Source: Actinernus sp. WN-2022
Taxonomy: Eukaryota; Cnidaria; Anthozoa; Actiniaria; Actinernidae
Assembly (NCBI GenBank): GCA_030867875.1
Contig: JAOWCC010000577.1
Coordinates: 81,387,740-81,451,739 of the forward strand
Length of the DNA: 64,000 nt
Direction of reading: 5' to 3'
Shown here: positions 10,268-20,220 of the stretch, piece by piece
Layout of the letters: the number at the start of each line of letters is the position of its first letter
Numbering within the stretch: the first letter of the stretch is position 1
Notes under the pieces: generated by a model
Databases searched by the model: none
Seen by the model: the letters and a program-made list of their open reading frames with translations, nothing else
Told to the model about the DNA's origin: nothing
Made by a program: the position numbers and the translations under genes

Positions 10268-13219
10268 CACAGGCTAACCATCCTCCCATTTTCTGTATTT
10301 GTCACTGATTTATTAGCAAATTGTGAAATAAAATACCTTTTGACTTGATTCTGCTGTTGTGTGTTGATTTAGCGCGCGCTCGTAATACAGCTCGGGTTTC
10401 CTGTGGCTCAGGTTTGTTTACATATAGCTCGGGCTTCCTGTGGCTCATCTCTCGCCAACTACATAAAAATACACAAGGCAGGCAACTAAATTCATCGCCG
10501 ACAAGCGAGACGCGCGAGAATTTTGCCGAAAAACGAAAACTTCCAGGTTCCTGCTCCCTCTCTAACATTCAAAATATCGAAGAACAGTAAATGAGCTACG
10601 TTTTTGGTGCTAATTCACGGCGATATCGAGTGTTACACACTCGTAAAAGCTTCTTAGAAAGCGTCAAACTGGTCCAGATTTTCGGCGATTTTTTTTTCTC
10701 CCTATGATCGGGACAGATATGAGCCATCATAAGGATTTATAACGGTCATCACATTCAAACATTTTTAATCAATCTGTCGAATGATCTCCCGTCTAGAGTC
10801 TCCAGAGAAGAAATGGACAGCTGACATATTTCCCCTAATCTCCCTCGTATGGGCTGTTTTGCAACTTGACACACCACCCCGATGAAGTAGTTTTTTGGCA
10901 GCTTCCGATAAACGAACCGGAAGAAAAATATCTTGAAGACTTCGCGGGAGTTTGTTTACAAAAATATATATGTCGCACGACTATTATGATTCGTACTATT
11001 ATGATTTCAGACCAAATTTTACTCCACTCTACTAGTATTACCATCAGTAAATTCAGCACAAATATAGTTTATCACATCATAAAATTATATTTAACTAGCA
11101 AATTACCGTGTTTGTAGTGAGCTTGCTCGTTCCAAGAGCGCCAGGATCTTTGAAATTTCTAGTCGAGAGTGTGAAGAAGAAGTTCCACTTTCTTCCGATT
11201 TGAGCTCCGAAAGACCGAATATAACGCTGTACAATGTTTTTGCCTTCGACAAAATAGTACATGTTTCAGCGGCTCAGAAGTCTGAGCTGGTTTCTTGCAT
11301 TTTTACCAGCCTTAGGGTTCCCTTTTTGCTTGTTTTACGGTTCAAATAGCTGATTTATACTTTAACTCGTAGTCTAACGGATTGCTTCCAAATATATGAG
11401 TATTTGAACACTTTTTGCAACGGTTTTCTAGCTAACCCTCGCTCAGTTTTCTGCTCACTCCGTTTTTTTTTTGTGTTCATTTCAAACGTTAACTCAGTTC
11501 GCACAAAAGGCGCGAAAAAACTTTTGCACGCGTGCGCTACCAAATTCCCGCCTTTTATAATGAGAGCTGGTTTGCATTTTGCATCCGAGATCTACTCATA
11601 GCATCAGTGTCCTGAATCTCGCCCGAGAATGTTTGGTCTCGGACGAACTTCTGGGCCGCTTTCTCCTCTTAACGGCGCTGTGCACCTGCTAAACGGTTTA
11701 GCAGGAGTTGTTTCTTTGCCTTCGACAAACAACGAGGAAATGTTGGACATTTGCTGGAACTGTTAGACAAGGTTTAAAGTAATGGACGGACTAACTCTTT
11801 GGCTTTGGACTTCGTCTTCGGTTCGCGAATTCGCTTCAACTTCTCAATGTTTGTGCCAACTGATTTGTGGTGGAAAAATCGACTACTTCAAATCGGAAGA
11901 AAGTGGAACTTCTTCTTCACACTCTCGACTAGAAATTTCAAAGATCCTGGCACTCTTGGAACGAGCAAGCTCACTACAAACACGGTAATTTGCTAGTTAA
12001 ATATAATTTTATGATGTGATAAACTGTATTTGTGCTGAATTTACTGATGGTAATACTAGTAGAGTGGAGTAAAATTTGGTCTGAAATCATAATAGTACGA
12101 GAGTTTAGCGGTCGTGCGACATATATATTTTTGTAAACAAACTCCCGCGAAGTCTTCAAGATATTTTTCTTCCGGTTCGTTTATCGGAAGCTGCCAAAAA
12201 ACTACTTCATCGGGGTGGTGTGTCAAGTTGCAAAACAGCCCATACGAGGGAGATTAGGGGAAATATGTCAGCTGTCCATTTCTTCGCTGGAGACTCTAGA
12301 CGGGAGATCATTCGACAGATTGATTAAAAATTTTTGAATGTGATGACCGTTATAAATCCTTATGATGGCTCATATCTGTCCCGATCATAGGGAGAAAAAA
12401 AAATCGCCGAAAATCTGGACCAGTTTGACGCTTTCTAAGAAGCTTTTACGAGTGTGTAACACTCGATATCGCCGTGAATTAGCACCAAAAACGTAGCTCA
12501 TTTACTGTTCTTCGATATTTTGAATGTTAGCGAGGGAGCAGGAACCTGGAAGTTTTCGTTTTTCGGCAAAATTCTCGCGCGTCTCGCTTGTCGGCGATGA
12601 ATTTAGTTGCCTGCCTTGTGTATTCACAGGCAGCCCAATCTCTAATCTAGCTAATACTGACAGCGTTTGTATGGGAATTTTAACGAGCTAGAAATACGAA
12701 AGAATTAATGAATAAAATGTCTTACCTTGCTTCCATAGTGTATTACTTGCTGTCTGTGTGGTAACAGGGGTGATATGAAGCGATTTTAGCGAGTTTTCAT
12801 TTTCTCTGCTCCCCTTAAGTAAGGGGAGCAGAGAAAATGAAAACTCGCTAAAATCGCTTCATATCACCCCTGTTACCACACAGACAGCAAGTAATACACT
12901 ATGGAAGCAAGGTAAGACATTTTATTCATTAATTCTTTCGTATTTCTAGCTCGTTAAAATTCCCATACAAACGCTGTCAGTATTAGCTAGATTAGAGATT
13001 GGGCTGCCTGTGGTGTATTTTTATGTAGTTGGCGAGAGATGAGCCACAGGAAGCCCGAGCTATATGTAAACAAACCTGAGCCACAGGAAACCCGAGCTGT
13101 ATTACGAGCGCGCGCTAAATCAACACACAACAGCAGAATCAAGTCAAAAGGTATTTTATTTCACAATTTGCTAATAAATCAGTGACAAATACACAAAATG
13201 GGAGGATGGTTAGCCTGTG
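10268..13219. mobile_element. 2952-bp foldback-type element, 936-bp inverted arms, 7-bp target duplication
   Basis: Left arm 10268-11203 and right arm 11888-13219 are near-identical reverse complements. After subtracting the nested 388-bp palindrome and its duplicated 7 bases, the right arm is 937 bases against 936 on the left. Termini are CACAGGCTAACCATCCTCCC and its complement. GTAATAC at 10261-10267 and 13220-13226 is the target duplication, and removing the element rejoins the A2 repeat of the host retrotransposon. The 684-base centre has no convincing frame. A 7-bp duplication is unusual. Dada-type elements are reported with 6-7 bp, so that affiliation is possible but unproven. Confidence 0.88.
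12625..13012. mobile_element. 388-bp palindromic element, two 192-bp arms identical by eye, nested in the long-arm element
   Basis: Arms 12625-12816 and 12821-13012 read as exact reverse complements around the 4-base centre AAGT. Termini are CACAGGCAGCCC. The 7-bp direct repeat GTGTATT flanks it (12618-12624, 13013-13019), and the empty site is preserved in the opposite arm of the surrounding element near 10470. Its ends and duplication size resemble those of the element it sits in. Each arm contains a coding-like stretch related to one at 59.8 kb. Confidence 0.88.
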
Positions 13220-13226
13220 GTAATAC

Positions 13227-13290
13227 CAAAGTAATTATGCAAGGGTGTCAGTTCACAACGGGAAGCAGAAAGAGTAAAGTCGCCCCATCC
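13227..13290 (+). repeat. Split direct repeat A2, right portion
   Basis: It continues A2 after the 2952-bp insertion, ending like A1 in CAGAAAGAGTAAAGTCG. Confidence 0.8.
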
Positions 13291-13354
13291 TCCCAAACCC
13301 CACTATTGCTGGCTTATTAGCACTTCGTGCTACTCCCGTGTTGTTAATTCAACA

Positions 13355-13410
13355 GAGGGGAGTGATCCAGATCTTAATGTTAATGAGGCAGCAAGTGGGA
13401 TATAATACTA
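13355..13410 (+). repeat. Terminal split direct repeat B2, right end of the Ngaro-like element
   Basis: It matches B1 through AATGAGGCAGCAAGTGGGAT and ends near TATAATACTA, after which similarity to the B1/A2 region stops. Confidence 0.75.
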
Positions 13411-14051
13411 GTGGAATTAACTGCGTATCAGTAGGTGAATGATTATTAGTTAGAAAATGTTCTGAAATGTTCCCTGAAAGTACAAACTAAAGAGACGCTT
13501 AGAAATTGTTAGAACGAAAATACTCACAAGTACGCCACCCACAACTATATAAAAATATTTAGCGTCTGGGAAGAATAGAAACAAATCCTAACTTTAAACC
13601 AATCCTCAAGGGAAAAGCCACGTGGTCTGAAATGGGGCAAGCTGAAACTGGGTCTATTGAATTGATCTCAGTGAAAACGAAATGCGTGGACTTCAACCTT
13701 CGATATGTGTAAATACAAATTTTTAATGCTCTCACCTGAAGGACTGAGTTCTAGTGGTCCATCACGAGAAGCAATAAAGACACTAAAGCAATAAATTGTT
13801 TGTGTTGCGGGAGGACATAGTTGCGAGAAATTCTGCACATATATTATCGGCCATTTTAAACCTTAAAATAAAGTAACCCCGACAATATTTCCACGAATTT
13901 GACCTTATTCCTGATTGGACAGTTTTGCGCATGCAATATCTACTGGCCTCTCTTTCCCGTGACCTTCCAGTCTACGGAGCGGTCGAAAGAGAGGCCAGGT
14001 CAGGACGAGTTCGCTCGCTTCGGCAGCAATTAGATAAGTGCTAGCTCGCTG
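13411..14051. other. Intergenic stretch with one short hairpin
   Basis: No gene seen. GGCCTCTCTTTC near 13947 and GAAAGAGAGGCC near 13986 form a 12-base stem around a 27-base loop. Otherwise unremarkable. Confidence 0.45.
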
Positions 14052-14232
14052 TAGCCTGCTATGCAGACCTATTTTTTCACTCTCGTAAATTCGAATAAAA
14101 AAGTAACGTCTGCTTACCCGAGCGCTTAATTAGTTTCCAATATGCAAGCATGACGTCAGCACGCTCGGGTAAGCAGACGTTACTTTTTTCTTCGAATTTA
14201 TGAGTGAAAAAATACGTCTGCATAGCAGGCTA
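14052..14232. mobile_element. 181-bp MITE with about 70-bp inverted arms and TA ends
   Basis: Left arm GTAGCCTGCTATGCAGAC and onward is mirrored at the right end by GTCTGCATAGCAGGCTAC. The arms also share AAGTAACGTCTGCTTACCCG. TA dinucleotides border both ends, as for Tc1/mariner-type elements. A related copy lies at 24493-24789. Confidence 0.8.
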
Positions 14233-14317
14233 CGCTCGCAGCGGCAGCAATGATAATTGAATATGCGAGTGTCCCGGATGAATTACGAAGTCTTCACAGG
14301 TAACCCAAGCTCTATAA

Positions 14318-14600
14318 ATGGCCAAAAATGTGGCTCCAGTTACTATGACAAGAAAGATATGGATTGCATCAGTGAAATTCATTTTTATAATACCAGAACC
14401 AAGTCAGTCAAACTTACATCTGTCAAAGCCTAAAACAAACTGGGGCAAACAAAAACTTTCATACCACGCATCAAAGGACTTTAATAACCTAGATTTAGAT
14501 GTTCGGACTGTAAGATCATTATCTCTATTCAAGCTCAAACACCGTTTATGTAATCAATCGTTTTTAATAATCTCTAACCATACACGTTTAATACGTAACT
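14318..14600 (+). pseudogene. LINE ORF2 C-terminal fragment
   Basis: The frame reads NLHLSKPKTNWGKQKLSYHA then FNNLDLDVRTVRSLSLFKLK, the typical last conserved block of CR1/L2-group ORF2 proteins. It lies just upstream of a second fragment that would normally precede it in an intact ORF2, so the two are separate truncated or rearranged copies. Confidence 0.7.
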
Positions 14601-14717
14601 ACTATTCTATTTGTAACTTTTATGCTTACTTAGTATTCCATTTAGTTAGCTTTTCTTTTTACAGGGCCTCTCTGAAAAACACTTCGGTGACTGTCTTGGA
14701 ACAGTCACGTTGAAATT

Positions 14718-15240
14718 GTGTGTAAATCTTTTGGAAAGAAGGTCAACCAACTAAGAAGATTTAAATATCTACCAAAGAACACCTTAGAAGCAATCTACTT
14801 TACTAGTATTGTCCCTACCGTCACTTACTGTAATTTGGTCTGGGGCACCTGTTTGCCTTCCTTAATGAATGAACTAGAACATGTACATGTAAGGGCTGCT
14901 AAAATTATACATAGGACCATTGGCTTGGAACCCCTTACCCCTTCTGTGAATTGTTTCAAACATGATTTAAAACAGAGTAAATATAGCATCATTTTAAACA
15001 ATATGTCCTTTATGAAAGAAGCTTCTTTAATCTCACATAAGAATTCAATTTTTATATACTATTGACCAATTTATTATTATTGTACATAGTTTTCTCTTAT
15101 CATTATTGTATATAGGACAGATATAGGTTTTCATTTTTAATGTTAATATATTAGATATTAGTGTAATAGAAGTAGGTCCACATCAGCTTTAGCTGCCTAT
15201 AATTTAACCTACTATATACCAAATAAAGTATGTATGTATG
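14718..15240 (+). pseudogene. LINE ORF2 thumb fragment with 3' end and short tandem tail
   Basis: The frame from 14718 reads GKKVNQLRRFKYLPKNTLEA, FTSIVPTVTYCNLVWGTC and HVRAAKIIHRTIG, typical of the region after the reverse transcriptase core in CR1/L2-like LINEs. After the stop at about 15063, an AT-rich tail ends in AATAAAG and (TATG)n at 15225-15240, a short-repeat tail common in this group. The 5' part is missing. Confidence 0.8.
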
Positions 15241-15609
15241 TGACGAGAGCACCCTGTCAAAATATGATTATTATTATCAGCGGTTGTCGGTTGATGTCGC
15301 ACGCCATAAAAATAAAATTCACAACACACCTCACCTGCATGTGAAATTCGCTCGCGATTCACGACAACACAATTCTGCAATAAACTTCACCCAAAATAAA
15401 ATAAATTTCAATCTGCTAATAAAACTTGAGTATTACCTATATCTCGCTTGACATGTTACTTATGTTTCAGAAATCTAAAAACACTAGTCTGAAATATAGC
15501 CGCCTCGTCAGCTCGTTCCAGGGTATGCCTGCCCATATGTAGCAATATTTAATCTGTGAATAAAATGTATTTTCTATATTATTTTGGTTTAAATTGTGTT
15601 AATAGTTTT

Positions 15610-15740
15610 ATTTAAACCTTCAAAATTTTATTTAAACTTCAACATTTTATTTAAACTTTAATATTTTATTTAAACTTTAACATTTTATTTAAACTTTAAT
15701 ATTTAATTTTATTTAAACTTTGACATTTTATTTAAACTGT
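15610..15740. repeat. AT-rich tandem array in the left arm (TTTAAACTTTAATATTTTA-type units)
   Basis: About seven units of 18-20 bases with TTTATTTAAACTT cores. A mirrored array sits at about 16975-17140 in the right arm. Confidence 0.85.
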
Positions 15741-15863
15741 AAAATTGTGCATTCAAACCTCGCTCATAATTTCCATTCAAACTTTTCGAAATATCATTCA
15801 ATCCTCCTGGGGCGAGCGCGGTCAGAGCAGCCTCGTTTTCGATCTCACGAGACCCTATTTCAA

Positions 15864-16262
15864 AATGGCCACCGACGATGTTGAAACTTTCTTGAAGGCT
15901 GTGTTAGAGAAGTCAGAGGAAATAGGACTTCATAAAGAGCACCGAGATGTTTCTGAGAACTTTCTAAGTGAGTTGCTGACACACGTTGATTTAGTAGTAC
16001 AGACAGTGCAATTGTTGCATGAAATTGGAGATACTTCTTCATTGCCATATATGGACCCCGACGATTCGAAGAAGTGTAAAGATTTAGAGAACGTTTACTC
16101 CGAAATTGAAAAGGAGTTTATTGGTCTCTACAATAACGAATCCAGAACTACTCTTACTTGCGAGCTACCACTGTCGGTTGTGGACACAAAGCGTCCCGGT
16201 AGACCCGGATACTTTATCCCAAAAGAGAGTTTGGTAGAACTACGAGGGCTTAATTTCTCGTG
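15864..16262 (+). CDS. Transposon ORF with possible helix-turn-helix segment, C-terminally truncated
   Basis: The frame starts at ATG 15864 (MATDDVETFLKAVLEKSEEI), preceded by the usual CAAA context. It encodes an acidic, helical N-terminal region (HKEHRDVSENFLSELLTHVD, LLHEIGDTSSLPYMDPDD) and then RPGRPGYFIPKESLVELRGL with NFSW. The last block resembles the start of the helix-turn-helix region seen before integrase-like catalytic domains in animal transposon proteins. At about 16262 the frame leaves this pattern and runs 79 bases further into the antisense of another frame. This looks like a deletion derivative of a longer gene. Function is inferred from resemblance only. Alternatively it is an unfamiliar host-derived exon. 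Confidence 0.45.
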
Positions 16263-16560
16263 GTGCATATTTTCTACTTCCGCCCTGCTGATATGGAAAC
16301 GCTGTTCGAAGTCTTTCATGTCTATTCAGACGTTTATATAGACCAGCGGAAGAGCTTTCTTGCAGCATGCCTCGTGCTCTGTCACTGAGGGTTTCTGCCA
16401 AGCTTCTGGCGCTAGCAGCAGTGCTAGCATTGTTAAAGTCGGTCTTGCCAGACGCAGACGTACCTGGTCCTGCATTAGAAAGAAGCTTTGAAGCTTCTTC
16501 TAGCAAGTTTGACACTTTTTCCTTTACTTCTTCACCATTTGTACGTTCTGGATAGTTCTG
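16240..16560 (-). CDS. Second, opposed transposon ORF, family not recognised
   Basis: On the minus strand a frame from about 16560 reads ERTNGEEVKEKVSNLLEEAS, SKLLSNAGPGTSASGKTDFN, ARGMLQESSSAGLYKRLNRH and ends YQQGGSRKYAPREIKPS before a stop at 16240. An internal ATG lies at about 16515. It is Ser/Ala/Glu-rich with a basic C-terminus and looks like genuine coding sequence by composition, but I cannot place it in a family. It lies downstream of the minus-strand copy of the N-terminal frame (16633-16847), so a spliced or frameshifted fusion with that start is conceivable. Confidence 0.4.
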   Translation of the reverse strand, partial: QNYPERTNGEEVKEKVSNLLEEASKLLSNAGPGTSASGKTDFNNASTAASARSLAETLSDRARGMLQESSSAGLYKRLNRHERLRTAFPYQQGGSRKYAPREIKPS

Positions 16561-16632
16561 GATTCGTTATTTATTGTAGATACCAATAAACTCCTTTTCA
16601 ATTTCGGAGTAAACGTTCTCTAAATCTTTACA

Positions 16633-16847
16633 CTACTTCGAATCGTCGGGGTCCATATATGGCAATGAAGAAGTATCTCCAATTTCATGCAACAATTGCA
16701 CTGTCTGTACTACTAAATCAACGTGTGTCAGCAACTCACTTAGAAAGTTCTCAGAAACATCTCGGTGCTCTTTACGAAGTCCTATTTCCTCTGACTTCTC
16801 TAACACAGCCTTCAAGAAAGTTTCAACATCGTCGGCGGCCATTTTGA
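16633..16847 (-). pseudogene. Second copy of the element's N-terminal ORF, in the right arm
   Basis: The minus-strand frame MAADDVETFLKAVLEKSEEI repeats the left-arm ORF start with only a few differences, and stops after SLPYMDPDDSK at the point where the left copy has a Lys-Cys pair (stop by substitution). Confidence 0.7.
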
Positions 16848-17252
16848 AATAGGGTCTCGTGAGATCGAAAACGAGGCTGCTCTGACCGCGCTCGCCCCAG
16901 GAAGATTGAATGATATTTCGAAAAGTTTGAATTAAAATTATGAGTGAAAGTTTGAATGAAAAATTTACAGTTTAAATAAAAAAGATTAGATAAAATTTTA
17001 AAATTTAAATAAAATGTTAAAGTTTAAATACAATTTTAAAGTTTAAATAAAATATTAAACTTTAAATAAAATGTTAAAGTTTAAATAAAATATTAAAGTT
17101 TAAATAAAATGTTGAACTTTAAATAAAACTTTTAACACAATTTAAACCAAAATAATATAGAAAATACATTTTATTCACAGATTAAATATTGCTACATATG
17201 GGCAGGCATACCAGGGTCCACGAGTGGACCTTGGAATGAGCTGAGGCGGCTG

Positions 17253-19430
17253 TTAATCAGGCTCTAAAACCACCCGAGGCCGCGAAAGTTGGCAAATTCT
17301 GACTGAACTCAACCAAGAAAGGCCACCGCCAAATCGAATCTGTTTCGTTGACTCGAATAATAGACCAAGTTTTCGACGCCATTTTGGGTATGCAAGAATT
17401 CCTGGCGCGGTTACTCATTCAAAGCGCTCTGAAGAAAATTGTAGTACGGCAAGCTGACCTAATAATTCTACAAGAACCGACAACAGAATTAAAGGCAAGA
17501 TAATAACGAAGATCATTTGTGAATTTAAGCCCAGTAGGATGACTTTTGCCAGATGATTTTTGATCGGACGTCTGTTCGGCACTCCGGATACGGTGAACTG
17601 AAACTGTAAGTTTAGTTTATTGTGGGATAAGTCGGCGCCAGACAACTCCGTAACATAATACAATGAACTAATATAAATTGTATTCTTAACTGATGGGAAA
17701 CTGCCAGATACGAAAAACCGCTAAAACCACGAAAAAATCACCCTGGGGTTGTGGCCAAAAAACGTGGAAATGTGCGGAAACGTACTCCTCGACCTAATGC
17801 AGCAACCCGAATTCTGCGAGGGCTAGAGAACTAACTATTGACTTACTAAGTTAATACAAAGTAACCATGCTGTAATCAATAAAATAAATTCGAAACAAAC
17901 GTGGAGCTGACTGGCCTAGAAAGACTAATTTTCTCGCTCGAAGCATTATATGCTAGAAGCATTACCCATAATGCTAGTCTCCTCCCCAAACGTCTTTACC
18001 GTGCCGGCAGAATATCAATTCCTGACCATATCGCTCCTGCGTCGCTCAAACGTCAGAAATTACATTTTGTGCGCCGATTTGAATCGAGTAAAATCTCGTT
18101 TGAACCTCTTCGATGTGTTCGGACTGTGTTTTGGCTTAAATAAATGTACAAAGAATCAAAATAAGAGAATGTACGTGATACGGGTGGGGATACGACCCCA
18201 AGTTGTACTAATTGACCGATTTATCTTGTACATTTGTCCAAATTCTGGTCACCCGACTTTTTCCTCGAGTAATGCTTTCTTGCAATTGCTTTTCTGTATC
18301 CCAAGAGGAAATGTATCAACTTTTCAGTCCAATTGTAAAACAAAGCAGTAAATCCACTGGAGAACTGTCACATGATCTGAATAATTGGGACAACAAATGT
18401 ACAAGCTAAATCTGTGAATTATATTAACAAATAACTCCCAAGTAAGTAATTTCCGGTTCAGCTGAATCTGCCAAATATATTGCATGATTTTTGTGGGTGG
18501 AAAACAGATAGAACATCATCTCTACTGCTGGTGTCAATTAATGCGCTTGGCTTTTTCAAACGCTCCAAGAACGGATCTCCAAGGGGAGGAGAGGTTCCAA
18601 ACCAAAATTAAAGATTTAAGAAACTTCCGTTGAGGTCATGTACTACACATGAATAGAAGTGAAGGACAAGATGGAAATAAAAATCAGCTACCTTAATTGT
18701 CTCGAACCTTCCGCATAAATGCTTCCGAAGGTACTTTAGTTGGAATGACCAACAGAAAATAACAATAGATCCTTTGCATGTGACGTCATCAAAATTCTAA
18801 ACTGAGATATATGAAGCTGTTCTTTTTAAAATATCATTTAGATATCGGTATTCAGTATTCTTCGAAAAATTTACGTCGATTTGTTTTACAGTACTTTGAA
18901 TTTTGTGACAGCCCAGCTCAGCGTGTTTCCTAACTGTCAAGGAAATCCATATATTTCGGCCAATTTCAAATTTTAGACTTGTTAAACCTTTAAAAGTGAT
19001 ATCTAAAGTGTTTTGAAGTGAATGCTAATCATATTGATGGGAAAATCGGCTTTATTTGTGGAGTACGTTTTTGGCCGCCATCGTGGTTTACTAAAGCTGT
19101 ACACCAACATGGCCGCCGCAAACTAATTACACTAAATTGTTCGAATATTATTTGTCCGGCAGCTCGGTTACGAAGAACTCTATTGCTCCAAAAATTCGGT
19201 CATTTCTATATTTTTACCTGCTCTATATACAGCATTAAAATATTTTACTAACATTAATCTTTTGTAGAGGCAATTTTTTTTGTGACGTCAATGCAAACGA
19301 TCAATATAAACAAGCCTTGTGATAATAATTATTTGAAGCGTAATACCAGGCAAAAAATACTTCATGAATTAAAATCACGTCTCTTTGGGGTGTTATAATT
19401 AAAGATGACAATTTGTCAAATCGGACTGTG
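17253..19430. other. Intergenic stretch, no supported gene
   Basis: Several frames of 60-130 residues occur (for example near 17415-17663 with one hydrophobic stretch, and 17901-18351), but none has a recognisable domain or splice structure. No inverted repeat of note was found. Confidence 0.4.
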
Positions 19431-19436
19431 GATCAT

Positions 19437-19510
19437 CTGCTTAGCGTAGGTTATGGGTTCCTAATCCCAACAGAACCTACATTTTTGTAGGCAGACATGA
19501 ATTACTACCA
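19437..19510 (+). repeat. SINE-like, possibly tRNA-derived fragment
   Basis: GTGGATCATCTGCTTAG is followed by GGGTTCCTAATCCCAACAG and AACCTACAT. The GGTTC...AATCCC core resembles a tRNA T-arm/B-box, and the same order of blocks recurs in reverse at 23706-23795. It does not fold as a complete tRNA. Confidence 0.4.
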
Positions 19511-20220
19511 AATTGTATTGTGTTCTATTGCATTGTGTATTTCGTTCTATTGTTTTGTATCGTGTTAATTCTATTGTTTTGATAGCAATTAATGCGTTGC
19601 CTACATGAAGGCCCACCCTAATTTACTGTGAGTTTACCAAGTTTTATAAACTTATTGACCATAGGGGGAGAACCATAGCCACAAATTATCCCTAAAACAT
19701 TGTCGTTTACCGGTTTTCAGAGCGGTTAGGGTATTTGATTGTTTTTAATTCATTAAGGTTACCGCTGACAGCAAGTTATTCAAATTGGACGCCATTTATG
19801 TAATTGGTATATTTAGTGTCTTCCCACTAGTGAACAATATTTATGAATCTAAATATCCATGACAGCAACAGGGATATAATCCGATTGGAAGTCAAGGAAA
19901 ACATGGGGAAAAACGGCGTACGAAGTCTCGACCATCGACTCCTGTCCACTACACTATCAAACACGTTTTGAAATGATGAAGCGAAAATAATAAATATATC
20001 CTAGGGATCAATAATGTATACAACAAAATACCGGTAAACAATGATAACCCAAGAATACAGGTACTCGTTCAAACAATCATTTGCGTGTTTGATCTTCAAG
20101 GCGAGTATGGTGCTCATACACCAGCAACATGGTCTTCACTGAAGAAGCAACTCTGGTTGTTCGTAAATATGTAATAATTGTTGTTTCTTCGTTTATTTCA
20201 TACTTCGCCCTAACCTTTAA
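19511..20220. other. Intergenic stretch, nothing recognised
   Basis: It holds a short run of TTCTATTG-type words (19520-19580) and otherwise unremarkable AT-rich DNA. Confidence 0.4.

Larger units (their letters stand above)
3554..13410 (+). mobile_element. Ngaro/PAT-type tyrosine-recombinase retrotransposon (DIRS superfamily), degenerate and multiply interrupted
   Basis: The element shows the split-direct-repeat layout A1-ORFs-B1-A2-B2 known for Ngaro and PAT elements. A1 (3554-3670) recurs as A2 (from about 10208, resumed at 13227-13290), and B1 (about 10154-10207) recurs as B2 (about 13355-13410). Between A1 and B1, in order, are remnants of gag with a zinc knuckle, DIRS-type reverse transcriptase, RNase H and a tyrosine recombinase with an N-terminal zinc ribbon. 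All frames carry stops or frameshifts. Three later elements sit inside it (8304-8648, 9131-9764, 10268-13219), the last carrying a fourth. Removing these insertions leaves about 5.9 kb, a usual size for the group. As expected for recombinase-mediated insertion, no target duplication is seen. The B1/A2 junction shares the bases CTA with the outer ends. Confidence 0.85.
15498..17252. mobile_element. 1.75-kb element with about 650-bp inverted arms and a chimeric coding centre
   Basis: Ends read AGCCGCCTC and GAGGCGGCT. The left arm (to about 16150) and right arm (from about 16555) are near-identical reverse complements, including the array of AT-rich 18-20 base repeats and the start of a reading frame. 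The right arm has about 20 extra bases near its outer end (GGTCCACGAGTGGACC hairpin). The 400-base centre holds the end of one plus-strand frame and the end of a different minus-strand frame. No target duplication is recognised. Confidence 0.85.

Noticed and set aside
17415..17663. 82-codon minus-strand frame with a hydrophobic stretch
   Set aside because: No signal peptide, domain or splice structure. AT-rich sequence readily gives hydrophobic frames.
17901..18351. Overlapping plus-strand frames of 80 and 133 codons
   Set aside because: Two overlapping frames of similar length and no recognisable motif, so they are probably chance or decayed repeat.
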